64,000 nt of DNA from JAIXRY01 sp031972855. Its GTDB lineage: Bacteria; Patescibacteriota; Minisyncoccia; Phycocordibacterales; UBA9973. Position numbers and translations under genes: made by a program. Location: contig DALYDY010000003.1 of the NCBI GenBank assembly GCA_031972855.1, forward strand, positions 1-64,000. Reading direction: 5' to 3'. This document shows, in pieces, positions 8,540 through 16,766 of this stretch. The first letter of the stretch is position 1; each line of letters begins with the position of its first letter. Below the pieces are notes generated by a model, which was not told where the DNA came from, did no database searches, and saw only the letters and a list, made by a program, of their open reading frames with translations.

Positions 8540-9955
8540 TTATGAGAGTAGTTTAACTAATACTTCTTTTACAACACTTGGATTAGCTGAGCCTTTTGAC
8601 TCTTTCATAATGCGTCCAACGAAGAACATGAGGGCATTTTCTTTTCCATTTTTATAATCCTCTACAACACTAGGATTTTCTTCTATGAGCTTTTTTGCGA
8701 TTTCTTCGATAGGTCCAGTATCATTTGATTGGAACATTCCATTTTTTTCTGCAATAGAAACAGGGGATTCATCTGAAAGAACAATCATTCCTAATATATC
8801 TTTTGTGGCGCGTGAAGAAATTTTTCCTTCTGTAAAAAGGGAAGCCAGTTCTGCAAAATTTTCAAGAGAGGGAAGTCTCACCTCTTCATTTGCCTTTTTC
8901 AAGCCAATAAAATCAGATGTGATTAGATTTGATACTGTTTTGTAAGCTTCTTTATTATCACCAATATTAAAAACAACACCTTCAAAATAATCTGATAGGG
9001 TCTTATCATTTATATATACTTCTATGTCCTCTGCTTTTATGCCAAAATCATTCGCAAATCTAACTCTTTTTTGTTCTGGGAGTTCTGGAAGAGATTCTTT
9101 TATTTTATCCAAATCAAACATTTCATGAAGATACATTTTTGGTAAATCTGGATCAGGAAAATATCTGTAGTCTTCACTATTCTCCTTTGTACGTTGTGAG
9201 AATGTAGATTGTTTTGCTTCATCCCATCCACGAGTTTCTTGAACTATTTCATTTTCTCTTCCTGCTTCATACAGATCTGTCATACGAGCAATTTCATATT
9301 TTGCAGCACGCTCTACCGCGCGGAATGAGTTAATATTTTTTACTTCAACCTTTGTTCCAAATTTTTCTTTTGAAGGGGAGATAGAAATATTCAATTCTAC
9401 ACGCATCTCACCTTTTTCCATGTTTGCATCTGAGACTCCCAAGTATTGCAAAAGAGTCTGGAGTTCCCGTCCAAATTTTCCTGCATCTTCTGGAGTATGA
9501 ATACATGGCTCTGTCACAAGCTCCATCAAAGGCACTCCCGCACGATTATAGTCAACAAGAGAAAAATCCCCTCTATCATGTTTTGAAGTTCCTGTATCTT
9601 CTTCTAAATGAATTCGTGTAATATCTACACCTGCGAGATGACCACCTGACACTATAGGGTATTTGTACTGACTGATCTGATAACCTTTTGGAATATCTGG
9701 ATAGAAATAATTCTTGCGATCAAACTCCGTAAAATTTGCAATATTTCCATTCAAAGCAAGCCCAACCTTAATCACGTGTTCGACTGCTTGCTTGTTGATA
9801 GTTGGAAGAGTCCCTGGATGTGCAAGTGATACAGGGTCAATATTAACATTTGGATTTTCTTCGTCAGGATCGTTTTTTGCACTTGAAAACATTTTTGTCT
9901 TTGTTTTCAATTCTGCATGAATTTCAAGTCCTATTGTTGTGTAGTATGTGTTCAT
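8540..9955 (-). CDS. gatB: Asp-tRNA(Asn)/Glu-tRNA(Gln) amidotransferase subunit B
   Basis: GatB phosphorylates the misacylated tRNA and, with GatA and GatC, converts Glu-tRNA(Gln) and/or Asp-tRNA(Asn). The N-terminus YYTTIGLEIHAELKT, the repeated YFYPDIPKGYQISQ segment, LEEDTGTSKH and YNRAGVPLMELVTEP are hallmarks. The C-terminal tail domain is helical (YqeY-like). Length 471 is typical. gatC-gatA lie about 47 kb away in this window, so the subunits are split. An extended -10 box TGCTATAAT (9967-9975 on this strand) ends 11 nt before the ATG. Confidence 0.97.
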   Translation of the reverse strand: MNTYYTTIGLEIHAELKTKTKMFSSAKNDPDEENPNVNIDPVSLAHPGTLPTINKQAVEHVIKVGLALNGNIANFTEFDRKNYFYPDIPKGYQISQYKYPIVSGGHLAGVDITRIHLEEDTGTSKHDRGDFSLVDYNRAGVPLMELVTEPCIHTPEDAGKFGRELQTLLQYLGVSDANMEKGEMRVELNISISPSKEKFGTKVEVKNINSFRAVERAAKYEIARMTDLYEAGRENEIVQETRGWDEAKQSTFSQRTKENSEDYRYFPDPDLPKMYLHEMFDLDKIKESLPELPEQKRVRFANDFGIKAEDIEVYINDKTLSDYFEGVVFNIGDNKEAYKTVSNLITSDFIGLKKANEEVRLPSLENFAELASLFTEGKISSRATKDILGMIVLSDESPVSIAEKNGMFQSNDTGPIEEIAKKLIEENPSVVEDYKNGKENALMFFVGRIMKESKGSANPSVVKEVLVKLLS

Positions 9956-10011
9956 AGAATATGGGTATTATAGCAGATTTTTTGACTCTCCTCACCTACC
10001 CAATCCCCGAT

Positions 10012-10040
10012 TTGACACAGATAAAAACAAAGAGTATAGT
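10012..10040 (+). promoter_or_regulatory. near-consensus sigma-70 promoter for the 10060 gene
   Basis: TTGACA (10012-10017), a 17-nt spacer and TATAGT (10035-10040) predict a start near 10047. It lies inside the long reading frame that opens at 9961 and decides the start of that gene: translation must begin at the ATG at 10060. Confidence 0.75.
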
Positions 10041-10059
10041 TTTAACAAATCCAGAAAAA

Positions 10060-10413
10060 ATGAAGAAGTTACACAACTATGTAGTGTCGGAGGCAAACAT
10101 AGCCTCAATCTACGACAAAGTAAAAAAACTTCTGGAAGGAGCAAATACGAGGATTGATGAAATCACGAATCTTCGCCTCGTTAACGAGGTAAAATTCTTA
10201 AAGAAAAGTGATTTAAAAAATTCTTGTATAAAGATTGATTGGGTTGTTGAAAATACAACAAAAACAATCTTAGTAACAGCGTTAGACAAAGTTGAATTCT
10301 TAGGAACTCGTTCTGTGTACATAAAACACAAAACAGAAGGCATCCTAAGAACAACATTATTTTATGTTGTTCAAAAACAAATTATTCCAGAAGAAAACCC
10401 GGAAACTCAGTAA
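10060..10413 (+). CDS. hypothetical 117-residue protein (start revised downstream)
   Basis: The open frame extends back to 9961, but that segment contains the gatB promoter on the other strand and this gene's own promoter (TTGACA-17-TATAGT). The first ATG after the predicted start site is at 10060, giving a protein beginning MKKLHNYVVSEANIASIYDK. It is Lys-rich with predicted helices then strands, without membrane segments. I recognise no family. The stop codon lies in the loop of a terminator hairpin. Monocistronic, convergent with obg. Confidence 0.65.
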   Translation: MKKLHNYVVSEANIASIYDKVKKLLEGANTRIDEITNLRLVNEVKFLKKSDLKNSCIKIDWVVENTTKTILVTALDKVEFLGTRSVYIKHKTEGILRTTLFYVVQKQIIPEENPETQ

Positions 10414-10433
10414 TAGTTTCCGGGTTTTATTTT
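10394..10433 (+). terminator. intrinsic terminator overlapping a stop codon
   Basis: A 14-bp stem (10394-10407 with 10415-10428, AAAACCCGGAAACT) encloses the stop codon in its 7-nt loop and is followed by a T-rich tract. It may also serve obg on the other strand. Confidence 0.8.
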
Positions 10434-10434
10434 T

Positions 10435-11406
10435 TTATTTACTTCTTAATATTTTTATAAAATCATCTGAGAATTTCTTTATAGAAACATCATCAAATAA
10501 AGATATAGAGAAAACAGATTTTCCAAATTGCTCAAACTTTTTAGAAATTTCTTCTACAACTCCACTATCTACCATATCTGTTTTTGTTAGAAGAATTATT
10601 TCTTCTTTTTCAAAAAGACCTTCTCCATACCCTTTCAATTCATTTCTAATATTATTATAGTCGGTCACAGGGTCAGCGCTTTCAAGCGATACTAGATGTA
10701 TCAATATTTTTGTTTTCTTAATGTGTCTCAAGAATTTTATTCCCAAACCTTTACCTTCACTTGCACCTTCAATCAGTCCTGGAATATCAGCGAGTATGTA
10801 TCCGTGAAATGAGCCGAGATTTGGCTCGAGTGTTGTAAAGGCATATGCGCCAATTTTAGCAGTAGCATTAGTAAGAACATTCAAGAGAGATGATTTACCC
10901 GCATTAGGAAGACCTACAAATCCAACTTCAGCAATAAGTTCAACGACAACAGAAAACGCTCCTTTGTCACCATTTTTACCCTTAGTTGCAGTAGTTGGTG
11001 TTGTATTGAGAGAACTTTTAAAGTGGTCATTTCCAAGACCTCCTTGACCACCACGAAGTATAAGGACTTTTTGTCCTTCTACTTCGAGTAAGAAAGAATA
11101 TCCTGTGTTTTTGTCTGTTACTTTTGAACCGACAGGCAAATCAAGAACGAAGTCTTCCCCATCCTTCCCATGCTTTCTTCCTCCAGCTCCTGATTCACCC
11201 ATTTCACCTTCAAAATTTGGATTGGCTTTATATTTAGAAAGAAGAGTTACATCACGAACACCACGAACATAGACATCTCCACCTTTTCCTCCATCTCCAC
11301 CCCATGGTCCTCCACGATCAATATATTTCTCTTGGCGCCAACGAACAACCCCGTCTCCTCCACGTCCAGCTTTACAGTTTATTATCAGTTCATCAACAAA
11401 TGCCAT
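10435..11406 (-). CDS. obg: GTPase Obg/CgtA, ribosome biogenesis
   Basis: The Gly-rich Obg fold (1-155) is clear: FVDELIINCKAGRGGDG, GGDGGKGGDVY and GGQGGLGNDHFKSS. It is followed by the G domain with VGLPNAGKSSLLN (G1), LADIPGLIEGA (G3) and LLTKTDMV (G4). Obg acts in late 50S assembly and (p)ppGpp signalling. At 323 residues it lacks the C-terminal OCT domain found in some Gram-positive members, which is common in other phyla. It is last in the operon yqeY-holin-MYG1-obg, 6 nt after MYG1. Confidence 0.97.
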   Translation of the reverse strand: MAFVDELIINCKAGRGGDGVVRWRQEKYIDRGGPWGGDGGKGGDVYVRGVRDVTLLSKYKANPNFEGEMGESGAGGRKHGKDGEDFVLDLPVGSKVTDKNTGYSFLLEVEGQKVLILRGGQGGLGNDHFKSSLNTTPTTATKGKNGDKGAFSVVVELIAEVGFVGLPNAGKSSLLNVLTNATAKIGAYAFTTLEPNLGSFHGYILADIPGLIEGASEGKGLGIKFLRHIKKTKILIHLVSLESADPVTDYNNIRNELKGYGEGLFEKEEIILLTKTDMVDSGVVEEISKKFEQFGKSVFSISLFDDVSIKKFSDDFIKILRSK

Positions 11407-11412
11407 ATATGC

Positions 11413-12312
11413 TTATTCTACAGCATTTTTTGCCATTTGTACAGCTCCTTCTTTTGACTTTGTAATACACATTAATTTTTGATGACAAAAAATTGCATCA
11501 GGAACACCTGAGACTATAGACAAACATTCATTACGAAGACCCGCCCACTCTATTGGGAAATCTTTTCTATTTTTAAATGATATTCCAGACTCTCTAACAC
11601 AAACCGCTTTCCAGTTCCCTTCTTTAGAATGAATAATAATGAAGCAAGGTTCTGTATATTGTCCTGCAAGAAAAGCTGCTGGCTCACGATGCATATCATT
11701 TTCTTCTATAATCAAAATTCTTTTATCTTCTGCTTTGTTGTAAGCATCTTCGACAATCTTTTTTATACGACTCTGATCTTTTGCTTCTTTTATTTCTTTA
11801 CGAATAATTTTTTCTGCAAGATAAACAAGTCTGATGAAGTTTTTATATAAATGACAATCAGTTCCTTTTGGAGGAAATATTGCATAAAAAACTTCGTGAA
11901 TTCTGTAAGGGAAAATATTTACAAATTTTGACTCTACCAAATCAACCCCATTATCAACAGCGTCTATAGGTGTAACAAGTCTTCGTTCTATTTGTTCATA
12001 CGCAAAAGCATCATTATCTGTTAGAGTGTTTCCAAATGTTTTCCACAACAATCCAAAAGATGCATAAGGTATTCCGTTTTGTCTCTTACCAGCACCACCT
12101 GATTGATGATGATCAAAACGTCCTTCTTCTTCAGAATATATACTTCCAACATCGACAACATAATCAGCGCTTGAAAAAAGATTTTCATCACGAGTGCGGA
12201 CTATCTTTATATTTCCATTATGAAGTATAGAAAGTACCGCACATGCAAATATCTCATCTACATGATACGAACCATTGTGTGTTATTACTTTTTTCTTTTT
12301 ATTCCAAAACAT
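11413..12312 (-). CDS. MYG1-family (UPF0160) DHH-like exonuclease
   Basis: The segment VITHNGSYHVDEIFACAVL near the N-terminus and GRFDHHQSGGAGKRQNGIPY near 78-97 are the metal-binding DHH-like motifs of the MYG1 family, whose eukaryotic member is a 3'-5' RNA exonuclease. The 299 residues cover the usual length. A nuclease role on RNA is inferred from the family; the bacterial substrate is not established. It lies 2 nt after the holin-like gene and 6 nt before obg, so it sits in a translation and ribosome context. Confidence 0.85.
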   Translation of the reverse strand: MFWNKKKKVITHNGSYHVDEIFACAVLSILHNGNIKIVRTRDENLFSSADYVVDVGSIYSEEEGRFDHHQSGGAGKRQNGIPYASFGLLWKTFGNTLTDNDAFAYEQIERRLVTPIDAVDNGVDLVESKFVNIFPYRIHEVFYAIFPPKGTDCHLYKNFIRLVYLAEKIIRKEIKEAKDQSRIKKIVEDAYNKAEDKRILIIEENDMHREPAAFLAGQYTEPCFIIIHSKEGNWKAVCVRESGISFKNRKDFPIEWAGLRNECLSIVSGVPDAIFCHQKLMCITKSKEGAVQMAKNAVE

Positions 12313-12314
12313 TA

Positions 12315-12662
12315 TTAATCAAAATTTAAAATCTTCCCTCCTATATAATTTATAACAGATACAACAACAGACCCGAGAAACGCAGCTTTGAATGTTAGAA
12401 TAGAAAAACCATCTATATAACCTTGTCCCAAAAACCAAAATATCAAAACATTTACCAGAATTGAAAATAATCCAAAAGTTATAAGATTTATTGGCAATGT
12501 AAGAATATTAATTATTGGTTTAACCAGAGTATTAATAATGTACAAAATCGCACCCACAATCAATGCTGTCCAAGCAGGATTTATAACAATCCCCTCCTTT
12601 ACAACAAAGGGTGTAGCAAATACAGCGACAGATAGTATTAAAAAATGATAAAAGATTTTCAT
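12315..12662 (-). CDS. phage holin 4_2/YvlD-family membrane protein
   Basis: A 115-residue protein with four predicted transmembrane helices and the family segment LVKPIINILTLPINLITFGLFSILVNVLIFWFL, given here only as a landmark near residues 45-80. The family is widespread in bacterial envelopes (YvlD); despite its name it is not tied to phage lysis. It lies between yqeY (8 nt) and MYG1 (2 nt), so it is co-transcribed with them. Confidence 0.8.
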   Translation of the reverse strand: MKIFYHFLILSVAVFATPFVVKEGIVINPAWTALIVGAILYIINTLVKPIINILTLPINLITFGLFSILVNVLIFWFLGQGYIDGFSILTFKAAFLGSVVVSVINYIGGKILNFD

Positions 12663-12670
12663 ATCATTTA

Positions 12671-13114
12671 TTATAAACTATCCACAACCTTCTTCACTAC
12701 AGTTCCATCGGCTTTACCTTTCAACTCTTTCATCATTGTTGCCATTACTATTCCCTTCTTAGATAGATCAAGTCCGAGTTCAGACATTTTTGAATTAACA
12801 AAAGAAAGCACTTCAGATTCAGACATTTGTTCTGGAAGATATTTTTCGAGAATTTCTAATTGAGTTTTTTCTTCCAAAACCAAATCTTGGCGCCCTCCTT
12901 TTTCAAATTGTTCTATAGAATCTTTTCTTTGTTTTGCTAGGCGCGTGATCACTGCAAGTACTTCTTCATCAGAAAGAATCTCTTGAGGTTTCTTTCCTTT
13001 CGCTACGAGTTCGTTTGTACATGCAGACATAATTCCACGTATAACATCAAGTGCCGCTTGATTCTTAGCAATCATTGCTTCTTTTAATTGAATTTTAAGG
13101 TTTTCTTGTAACAT
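12671..13114 (-). CDS. yqeY: GatB/YqeY domain protein
   Basis: A 147-residue all-helical protein matching the stand-alone YqeY family: LKIQLKEAMIAKNQAALDVIRGI at the N-terminus, DEEVLAVITRLAKQRKDSIEQF in the middle and ILEKYLPEQMSE with a C-terminal KGKADGTVVKKVV segment. The fold is related to the tRNA-binding tail of GatB; function is unsettled but tRNA-linked. First gene of the yqeY-holin-MYG1-obg operon; just upstream lies a copy of the dispersed 36-bp repeat. Confidence 0.9.
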   Translation of the reverse strand: MLQENLKIQLKEAMIAKNQAALDVIRGIMSACTNELVAKGKKPQEILSDEEVLAVITRLAKQRKDSIEQFEKGGRQDLVLEEKTQLEILEKYLPEQMSESEVLSFVNSKMSELGLDLSKKGIVMATMMKELKGKADGTVVKKVVDSL

Positions 13115-13120
13115 ATAGTT

Positions 13121-13156
13121 TAAAAGTAGTTAGTAAATAGTAATTAGAATATAGAC
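13121..13156 (+). repeat. dispersed intergenic repeat, copy A
   Basis: A 36-bp sequence ending AGTAATTAGAATATAGAC is identical to 14321-14356, exactly 1200 bp away. It forms the left member of an imperfect inverted pair with 13531-13556, the two bracketing the four-helix-bundle gene. Confidence 0.85.
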
Positions 13157-13171
13157 TTAATAATACCTGAT

Positions 13172-13528
13172 TTACTTATTTGTTTCAATCAATTTATTGA
13201 GCATCTTCATTATTTCATAAATATATTTTGAGACTTCTTCGTATTGATTTTCTTTAATAAATTTCAATCTAAAAGCAATTTTTATTTGAGTATCAAGTTC
13301 TGAAGCAGAACCAAAAGCAATTACAAGAAAATGTGCAAAATCTTTCTTTGTACTTCTTCTACTTCCTTCGGCAATATTAGAAGGAATAGAAATTGCCGAT
13401 CTCTTAATCTGACTAGTCAATCCATAAATTTCAGTTTTAGGAAAAATTTTAATAATACCATATATAAAAATAACTAAATCCATTGATTTTTCCCATACAA
13501 TTAATTTTTCATAATTATGAACTTGCAT
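13172..13528 (-). CDS. four-helix-bundle protein (23S rRNA intervening-sequence/Avd-like family)
   Basis: The 118 residues match the four-helix-bundle family named for proteins encoded in 23S rRNA intervening sequences and related to the Avd accessory protein of diversity-generating retroelements. Landmarks are YEKLIVWEKSMDLVIFIY, the conserved LTSQIKRSAISIPSNIAEGS near 38-57, and FAHFLVIAFGSASELDTQ near 65-82. Members form basic pentameric barrels thought to bind nucleic acid. No reverse transcriptase or rRNA gene is present. The gene is enclosed by inverted copies of a dispersed repeat (13121-13156 and 13531-13556), so it may travel as cargo. Confidence 0.85.
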   Translation of the reverse strand: MQVHNYEKLIVWEKSMDLVIFIYGIIKIFPKTEIYGLTSQIKRSAISIPSNIAEGSRRSTKKDFAHFLVIAFGSASELDTQIKIAFRLKFIKENQYEEVSKYIYEIMKMLNKLIETNK

Positions 13529-13530
13529 TA

Positions 13531-13556
13531 TCTATATTCTAACATACTAACTACTA
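13531..13556 (-). repeat. dispersed repeat, inverted degenerate copy B
   Basis: TCTATATTCTAA followed by ACTAACTAC matches the reverse complement of copy A with a short deletion and a few changes. It lies directly upstream of the -10 box of the exonuclease gene. Confidence 0.6.
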
Positions 13557-13567
13557 TATACTTGTTG

Positions 13568-13576
13568 TGTTAAAAT
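13568..13576 (+). promoter_or_regulatory. extended -10 box of the exonuclease gene
   Basis: TGTTAAAAT ends 6 nt before the ATG at 13583, predicting a leaderless mRNA. Confidence 0.55.
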
Positions 13577-13582
13577 ATCTCT

Positions 13583-14317
13583 ATGTCTTACACCTTTATA
13601 TTTTTTGATACAGAAACAACAGGAGTTGATGAAAAGGATCGTCTATGTCAGCTTGCCTATGTTATATCAGACCTCTCAATTCCACTCGAGGCAAGAACTT
13701 ATAATGAGCTTTTTAAGCCTTCCCTACCAATTCCACCTGAAGCAAGTGCTGTGACTCATATTACAAACAAAATGGTCGCTGATAAACCTGCATTTACAGA
13801 AAGTAATACTTATAGAGATGTAAAAGAATTATTTGAGCGTGAAGATGTAATAGTTGTTGCTCATAATGCAAAATTTGATATTTCGATGCTTGCAAAAGAA
13901 AATATATTCCCAAAGAATTTTGTCTGCACTCTCAAACTCGCACGATATCTTGATCCAGAAAATAAACTTCCTCAATACAAACTTCAATACTTACGCTACT
14001 TACTAGAAATAGAAATCGAAGCCCAGGCCCACGACGCTCTCGGTGATGTTCTTGTATTGGAAAAACTTTTCGAAAGACTTTATCAAAAAGTTTTGAATGA
14101 AGAAAAAACAGATGATAAGTCTGTAGCAAAAATGCTCGAAGTATCAAATCGCCCAAGTATGATAACAAATATTCATTTTGGAAAATATATTGGTCAAAAA
14201 ATCGCCGATGTAGCAGTAATGGATAAAAGATATCTCGAATGGCTCTACAATGAAAAATTAAAGTCCGATAAAGATGAAGAAGATTGGCTTTATACACTAG
14301 AGCATTATTTAAAATAA
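13583..14317 (+). CDS. DnaQ-like DEDD 3'-5' exonuclease with C-terminal DUF3820-like domain
   Basis: The N-terminal 175 residues are a DEDD exonuclease: ExoI FFDTETTGVD (D8, E10), ExoII VVAHNAKFDISML and ExoIII AHDALGDVLVLEKLF, with the catalytic His of the DEDDh type. The C-terminal part has FGKYIGQKIADVAVMDKRYLEWL, resembling DUF3820, which often follows such exonucleases. It could proofread DNA synthesis or act in repair or RNA turnover; it is not fused to a polymerase. Single gene with a leaderless promoter, ending at a repeat-associated hairpin. Confidence 0.85.
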   Translation: MSYTFIFFDTETTGVDEKDRLCQLAYVISDLSIPLEARTYNELFKPSLPIPPEASAVTHITNKMVADKPAFTESNTYRDVKELFEREDVIVVAHNAKFDISMLAKENIFPKNFVCTLKLARYLDPENKLPQYKLQYLRYLLEIEIEAQAHDALGDVLVLEKLFERLYQKVLNEEKTDDKSVAKMLEVSNRPSMITNIHFGKYIGQKIADVAVMDKRYLEWLYNEKLKSDKDEEDWLYTLEHYLK

Positions 14318-14320
14318 AGA

Positions 14321-14356
14321 TAAAAGTAGTTAGTAAATAGTAATTAGAATATAGAC
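14321..14356 (+). repeat. dispersed intergenic repeat, copy C
   Basis: Identical over 36 bp to 13121-13156. It begins 3 nt after the exonuclease stop codon and is followed by a perfect hairpin (14372-14404), the same arm-then-hairpin arrangement seen at 29.25 kb and 44.8 kb. Confidence 0.85.
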
Positions 14357-14371
14357 CTACAGTAAAAATAA

Positions 14372-14404
14372 AAAGCCTAAATCGATATTATCGATTTAGG
14401 CTTT
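14372..14404. terminator. perfect 16-bp hairpin between convergent genes
   Basis: AAAGCCTAAATCGATA pairs with TATCGATTTAGGCTTT around one base. It lies between the exonuclease (plus) and helicase (minus) stop codons and may terminate both; no long T tract follows. Confidence 0.65.
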
Positions 14405-14410
14405 AGAACA

Positions 14411-15346
14411 CTAAAACTTCTTTACTTTTCCAAGAAAATCAAACCAATTAATCCATTCAGATTTGTAAGTGTAGTTAGGATTAGAAGGTAGTCTAATATC
14501 TTCTTTGTAGTGTTTTTGATAATCATCATGTATCTCAATTTTAAACCCTTTAACCCGTAACCTTTCAATAGCTTCTTTAGCTTCTTTTAAAGTCTCATAA
14601 TTTTTAGGCTTATTTTTAAGAAAATCTGGCCAACTAGTCCACTCTGATTTGTAGGTATTATCAGGATTAGAAGGTAGTCTAATATCTTCTTTGTAGTGTT
14701 TTTGATAATCATCATGTATCTCAATTTTAAACCCTTTAACCCGTAACCTTTCAATAGCTTCTTTACACTCTTTCAAGGTTTCGTAAGAATCTTTATTCTC
14801 TTTTCCAAGAAAATCAAACCAATCAATCCATTCAGATTTGTAAGTGTAGTTAGGATTAGAAGGTAGTCCAATATCTTCTTTGTAGTGTTTTTGATAATCA
14901 TCCACAAATTCAATCTTAAACCCTTTAACCCGTAACCTTTCAATAGCTTCTTTAGCTTCCTTTAGTGTTAAGTAAAATTTAGATTTCTTTCCAAGAAAAT
15001 CAAACCAATCAATCCATTCAGATTTGTAAGTGTAGTTAGGTCTAGAAGGTAATTTAATATCTTCTTTACGATGTTTTTTATAATCATCATATGTCTCAAT
15101 TTTAAACCCTTTAACCCGTAACCTTTCAATAGCTTCTTTAGCTTCCTTTAGTGTTAAGTAAAATTTAGATTTCTTTCCAAGAAAATCAAACCAATCAATC
15201 CATTCAGATTTGTAGACATCGTCAGGACTAGAATGTAATCTAATATCTTCTTTACGGTATTTTTGATAATCACCCACAGACTGAATATTAAAACCTTTAA
15301 CCTTCAATATTTTTACACCATCTTTAGCCTCTTTTAAAGTTTCATA
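14411..15346 (-). repeat. tandem 186-189 bp coding repeats in the helicase gene
   Basis: Five units spaced 186, 189, 186 and 186 bp (landmark positions 14477, 14663, 14852, 15038 and 15224). The two units nearest the 3' end share about 100 identical bases in a row (from 14477 and from 14663), which signals recent duplication or gene conversion. Confidence 0.9.
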
Positions 15347-16651
15347 AAAATTAAACTGTGTAGAGTTAATATTAGTTAAATTAAAAATCTCTTCATGGTC
15401 AACACTTACTGACTCAATTACTTCATCAGTAATATCAATCAATTCGTCTTTGTTAACAATATTAAAGATTTGTTTTTTTCTAACTTTATGAACAATATCC
15501 TCATCAGGTACAACAAAAGGTCCAAGACCTTCAAGGGCGTCATTATACCAAACTTGTTTCTTTGCTTGGAACATTAGTTGTACAACATACGCAACTTTAT
15601 TTGGAAACAATTCATCAATCCTTGTAGATCTACCAGCGCCTTGTATTAGGCCAACAATAGTGCCTATAGGATAAGCAAACATCACACCATGAACACCGGG
15701 ATCATCAAACCCTTCTTTGATAGTATCGATTCCGACCAAAACTTTAAATTTGTTTTGGCTAAATCGACTAAAGAGTTTATCTCTTTCTGAAGATTTCATC
15801 TTGCCTGTAATAATTTCAGCTGAAATTCCTTTATCTCGTAATTCTCTCACTAAATCGAGACCTTGATCGACAGATGCGGTGAACATAATAAATCTCGTAC
15901 CTCTCTTTTCGAAAATTTTCTTATAGAGTTTTGATGCGGCAATATTACCACCTTGACGAATAATTTCTTTACCTACACGATTCAAGTACTCTTGAGATGA
16001 TTCTCCTTTTTCTTTTCCAGATATTTCTATCTTAACTTTTCCAATAATAAACTGGATAGCTGAAAGCATTCCAACTTTTACAGCTTCAGGAATAGAGATA
16101 CAGTACGCTTCATACTTGAGAAATTCTTTCAAATTCTTTTTCTCGCTGTATGTAGGTGTAGCAGTAAATCCAATAATGATTGCATGTTTTTGCTCTTCAA
16201 TTCGCGCTCGAGTCTTCTCTCCAAGTGCCTTGTGAGCTTCATCAAGAAATAATACCGAGTATCGTTTTAGGCCATCTCCCTTAAATTTTACAAAAGATTG
16301 ATAAGTCATTACTGTAACCTGATTGTGATAGGATTTTTGTCCTGCTCCAACAAGTCCCAATAATAAATGTTTTGCAAATTTTACAAATTCTCTCTGCATT
16401 TGAGATAAAAGTGTAATCTTTGGAACAAGAAGTAATACTTGAATATCTGAACCATTAATAATAGCGTCAGCTAGTGTGGATTGGATAAATGACTTACCCA
16501 TACCCGTCGGCCCTTCTATATACATAGTTCGGATACCTTTTACGATCGCGTCACGGATATTTGTATATACCGTTTCTTGACCTCCACGAAATATGTTTAT
16601 AGGAACATATTTCCGTAGATTTTCTAAGATAAGATTGTAAGTTTTTTTCAT
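14411..16651 (-). CDS. DEAD/DEAH-box helicase with five C-terminal integrase-type repeats
   Basis: Residues 1-430 form a superfamily 2 helicase: EGPTGMGKSF (Walker A), VLFLDEAHKALG (DEAH), GFTATPTYSEK (motif III) and GLIQGAGRSTRI (motif VI). Residues about 436-746 are five tandem units of 62-63 residues, each with ETLKEAKEAIERLRVKGFKI, a KED(I)xLPSNPxxTYKSEW core and WFDFLGK. They resemble the INT_rpt repeat found in some phage integrases and helicases, presumed DNA-binding. Single gene with its own promoter, divergent from the 16767 gene. The role may be DNA repair, restriction-like defence or mobile DNA handling; sequence does not decide. Confidence 0.8.
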   Translation of the reverse strand: MKKTYNLILENLRKYVPINIFRGGQETVYTNIRDAIVKGIRTMYIEGPTGMGKSFIQSTLADAIINGSDIQVLLLVPKITLLSQMQREFVKFAKHLLLGLVGAGQKSYHNQVTVMTYQSFVKFKGDGLKRYSVLFLDEAHKALGEKTRARIEEQKHAIIIGFTATPTYSEKKNLKEFLKYEAYCISIPEAVKVGMLSAIQFIIGKVKIEISGKEKGESSQEYLNRVGKEIIRQGGNIAASKLYKKIFEKRGTRFIMFTASVDQGLDLVRELRDKGISAEIITGKMKSSERDKLFSRFSQNKFKVLVGIDTIKEGFDDPGVHGVMFAYPIGTIVGLIQGAGRSTRIDELFPNKVAYVVQLMFQAKKQVWYNDALEGLGPFVVPDEDIVHKVRKKQIFNIVNKDELIDITDEVIESVSVDHEEIFNLTNINSTQFNFYETLKEAKDGVKILKVKGFNIQSVGDYQKYRKEDIRLHSSPDDVYKSEWIDWFDFLGKKSKFYLTLKEAKEAIERLRVKGFKIETYDDYKKHRKEDIKLPSRPNYTYKSEWIDWFDFLGKKSKFYLTLKEAKEAIERLRVKGFKIEFVDDYQKHYKEDIGLPSNPNYTYKSEWIDWFDFLGKENKDSYETLKECKEAIERLRVKGFKIEIHDDYQKHYKEDIRLPSNPDNTYKSEWTSWPDFLKNKPKNYETLKEAKEAIERLRVKGFKIEIHDDYQKHYKEDIRLPSNPNYTYKSEWINWFDFLGKVKKF

Positions 16652-16676
16652 TTATTTAGTTTTTAATGTTTTTTCT

Positions 16677-16705
16677 ATATTAACACAATAAATAGAAATT
16701 GTAAA
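16677..16705 (-). promoter_or_regulatory. promoter of the repeat-helicase gene
   Basis: On the minus strand TTTACA (16700-16705), a 17-nt spacer and TAATAT (16677-16682) lie upstream of the ATG at 16651. It is divergent from the 16721 promoter. Confidence 0.55.
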
Positions 16706-16720
16706 GTATTTAAGCATTGT

Positions 16721-16749
16721 TTGACAAATTATTTATAGTAATGTATTAT
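16721..16749 (+). promoter_or_regulatory. promoter of the 16767 gene
   Basis: TTGACA (16721-16726), a 17-nt spacer and TATTAT (16744-16749); predicted start near 16756 and a leader of about 11 nt. Confidence 0.65.
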
Positions 16750-16766
16750 AAATAAAAATCCATAAA

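Noticed and set aside
10394..10433. Attachment site or integron-type attC
   Set aside because: The hairpin has terminator features, contains a stop codon in its loop, and no integrase is nearby.
14411..15346. Regular repeats resembling a CRISPR array
   Set aside because: The period is 186-189 bp, units are coding and in frame with the helicase, and there are no short repeats with unique spacers.
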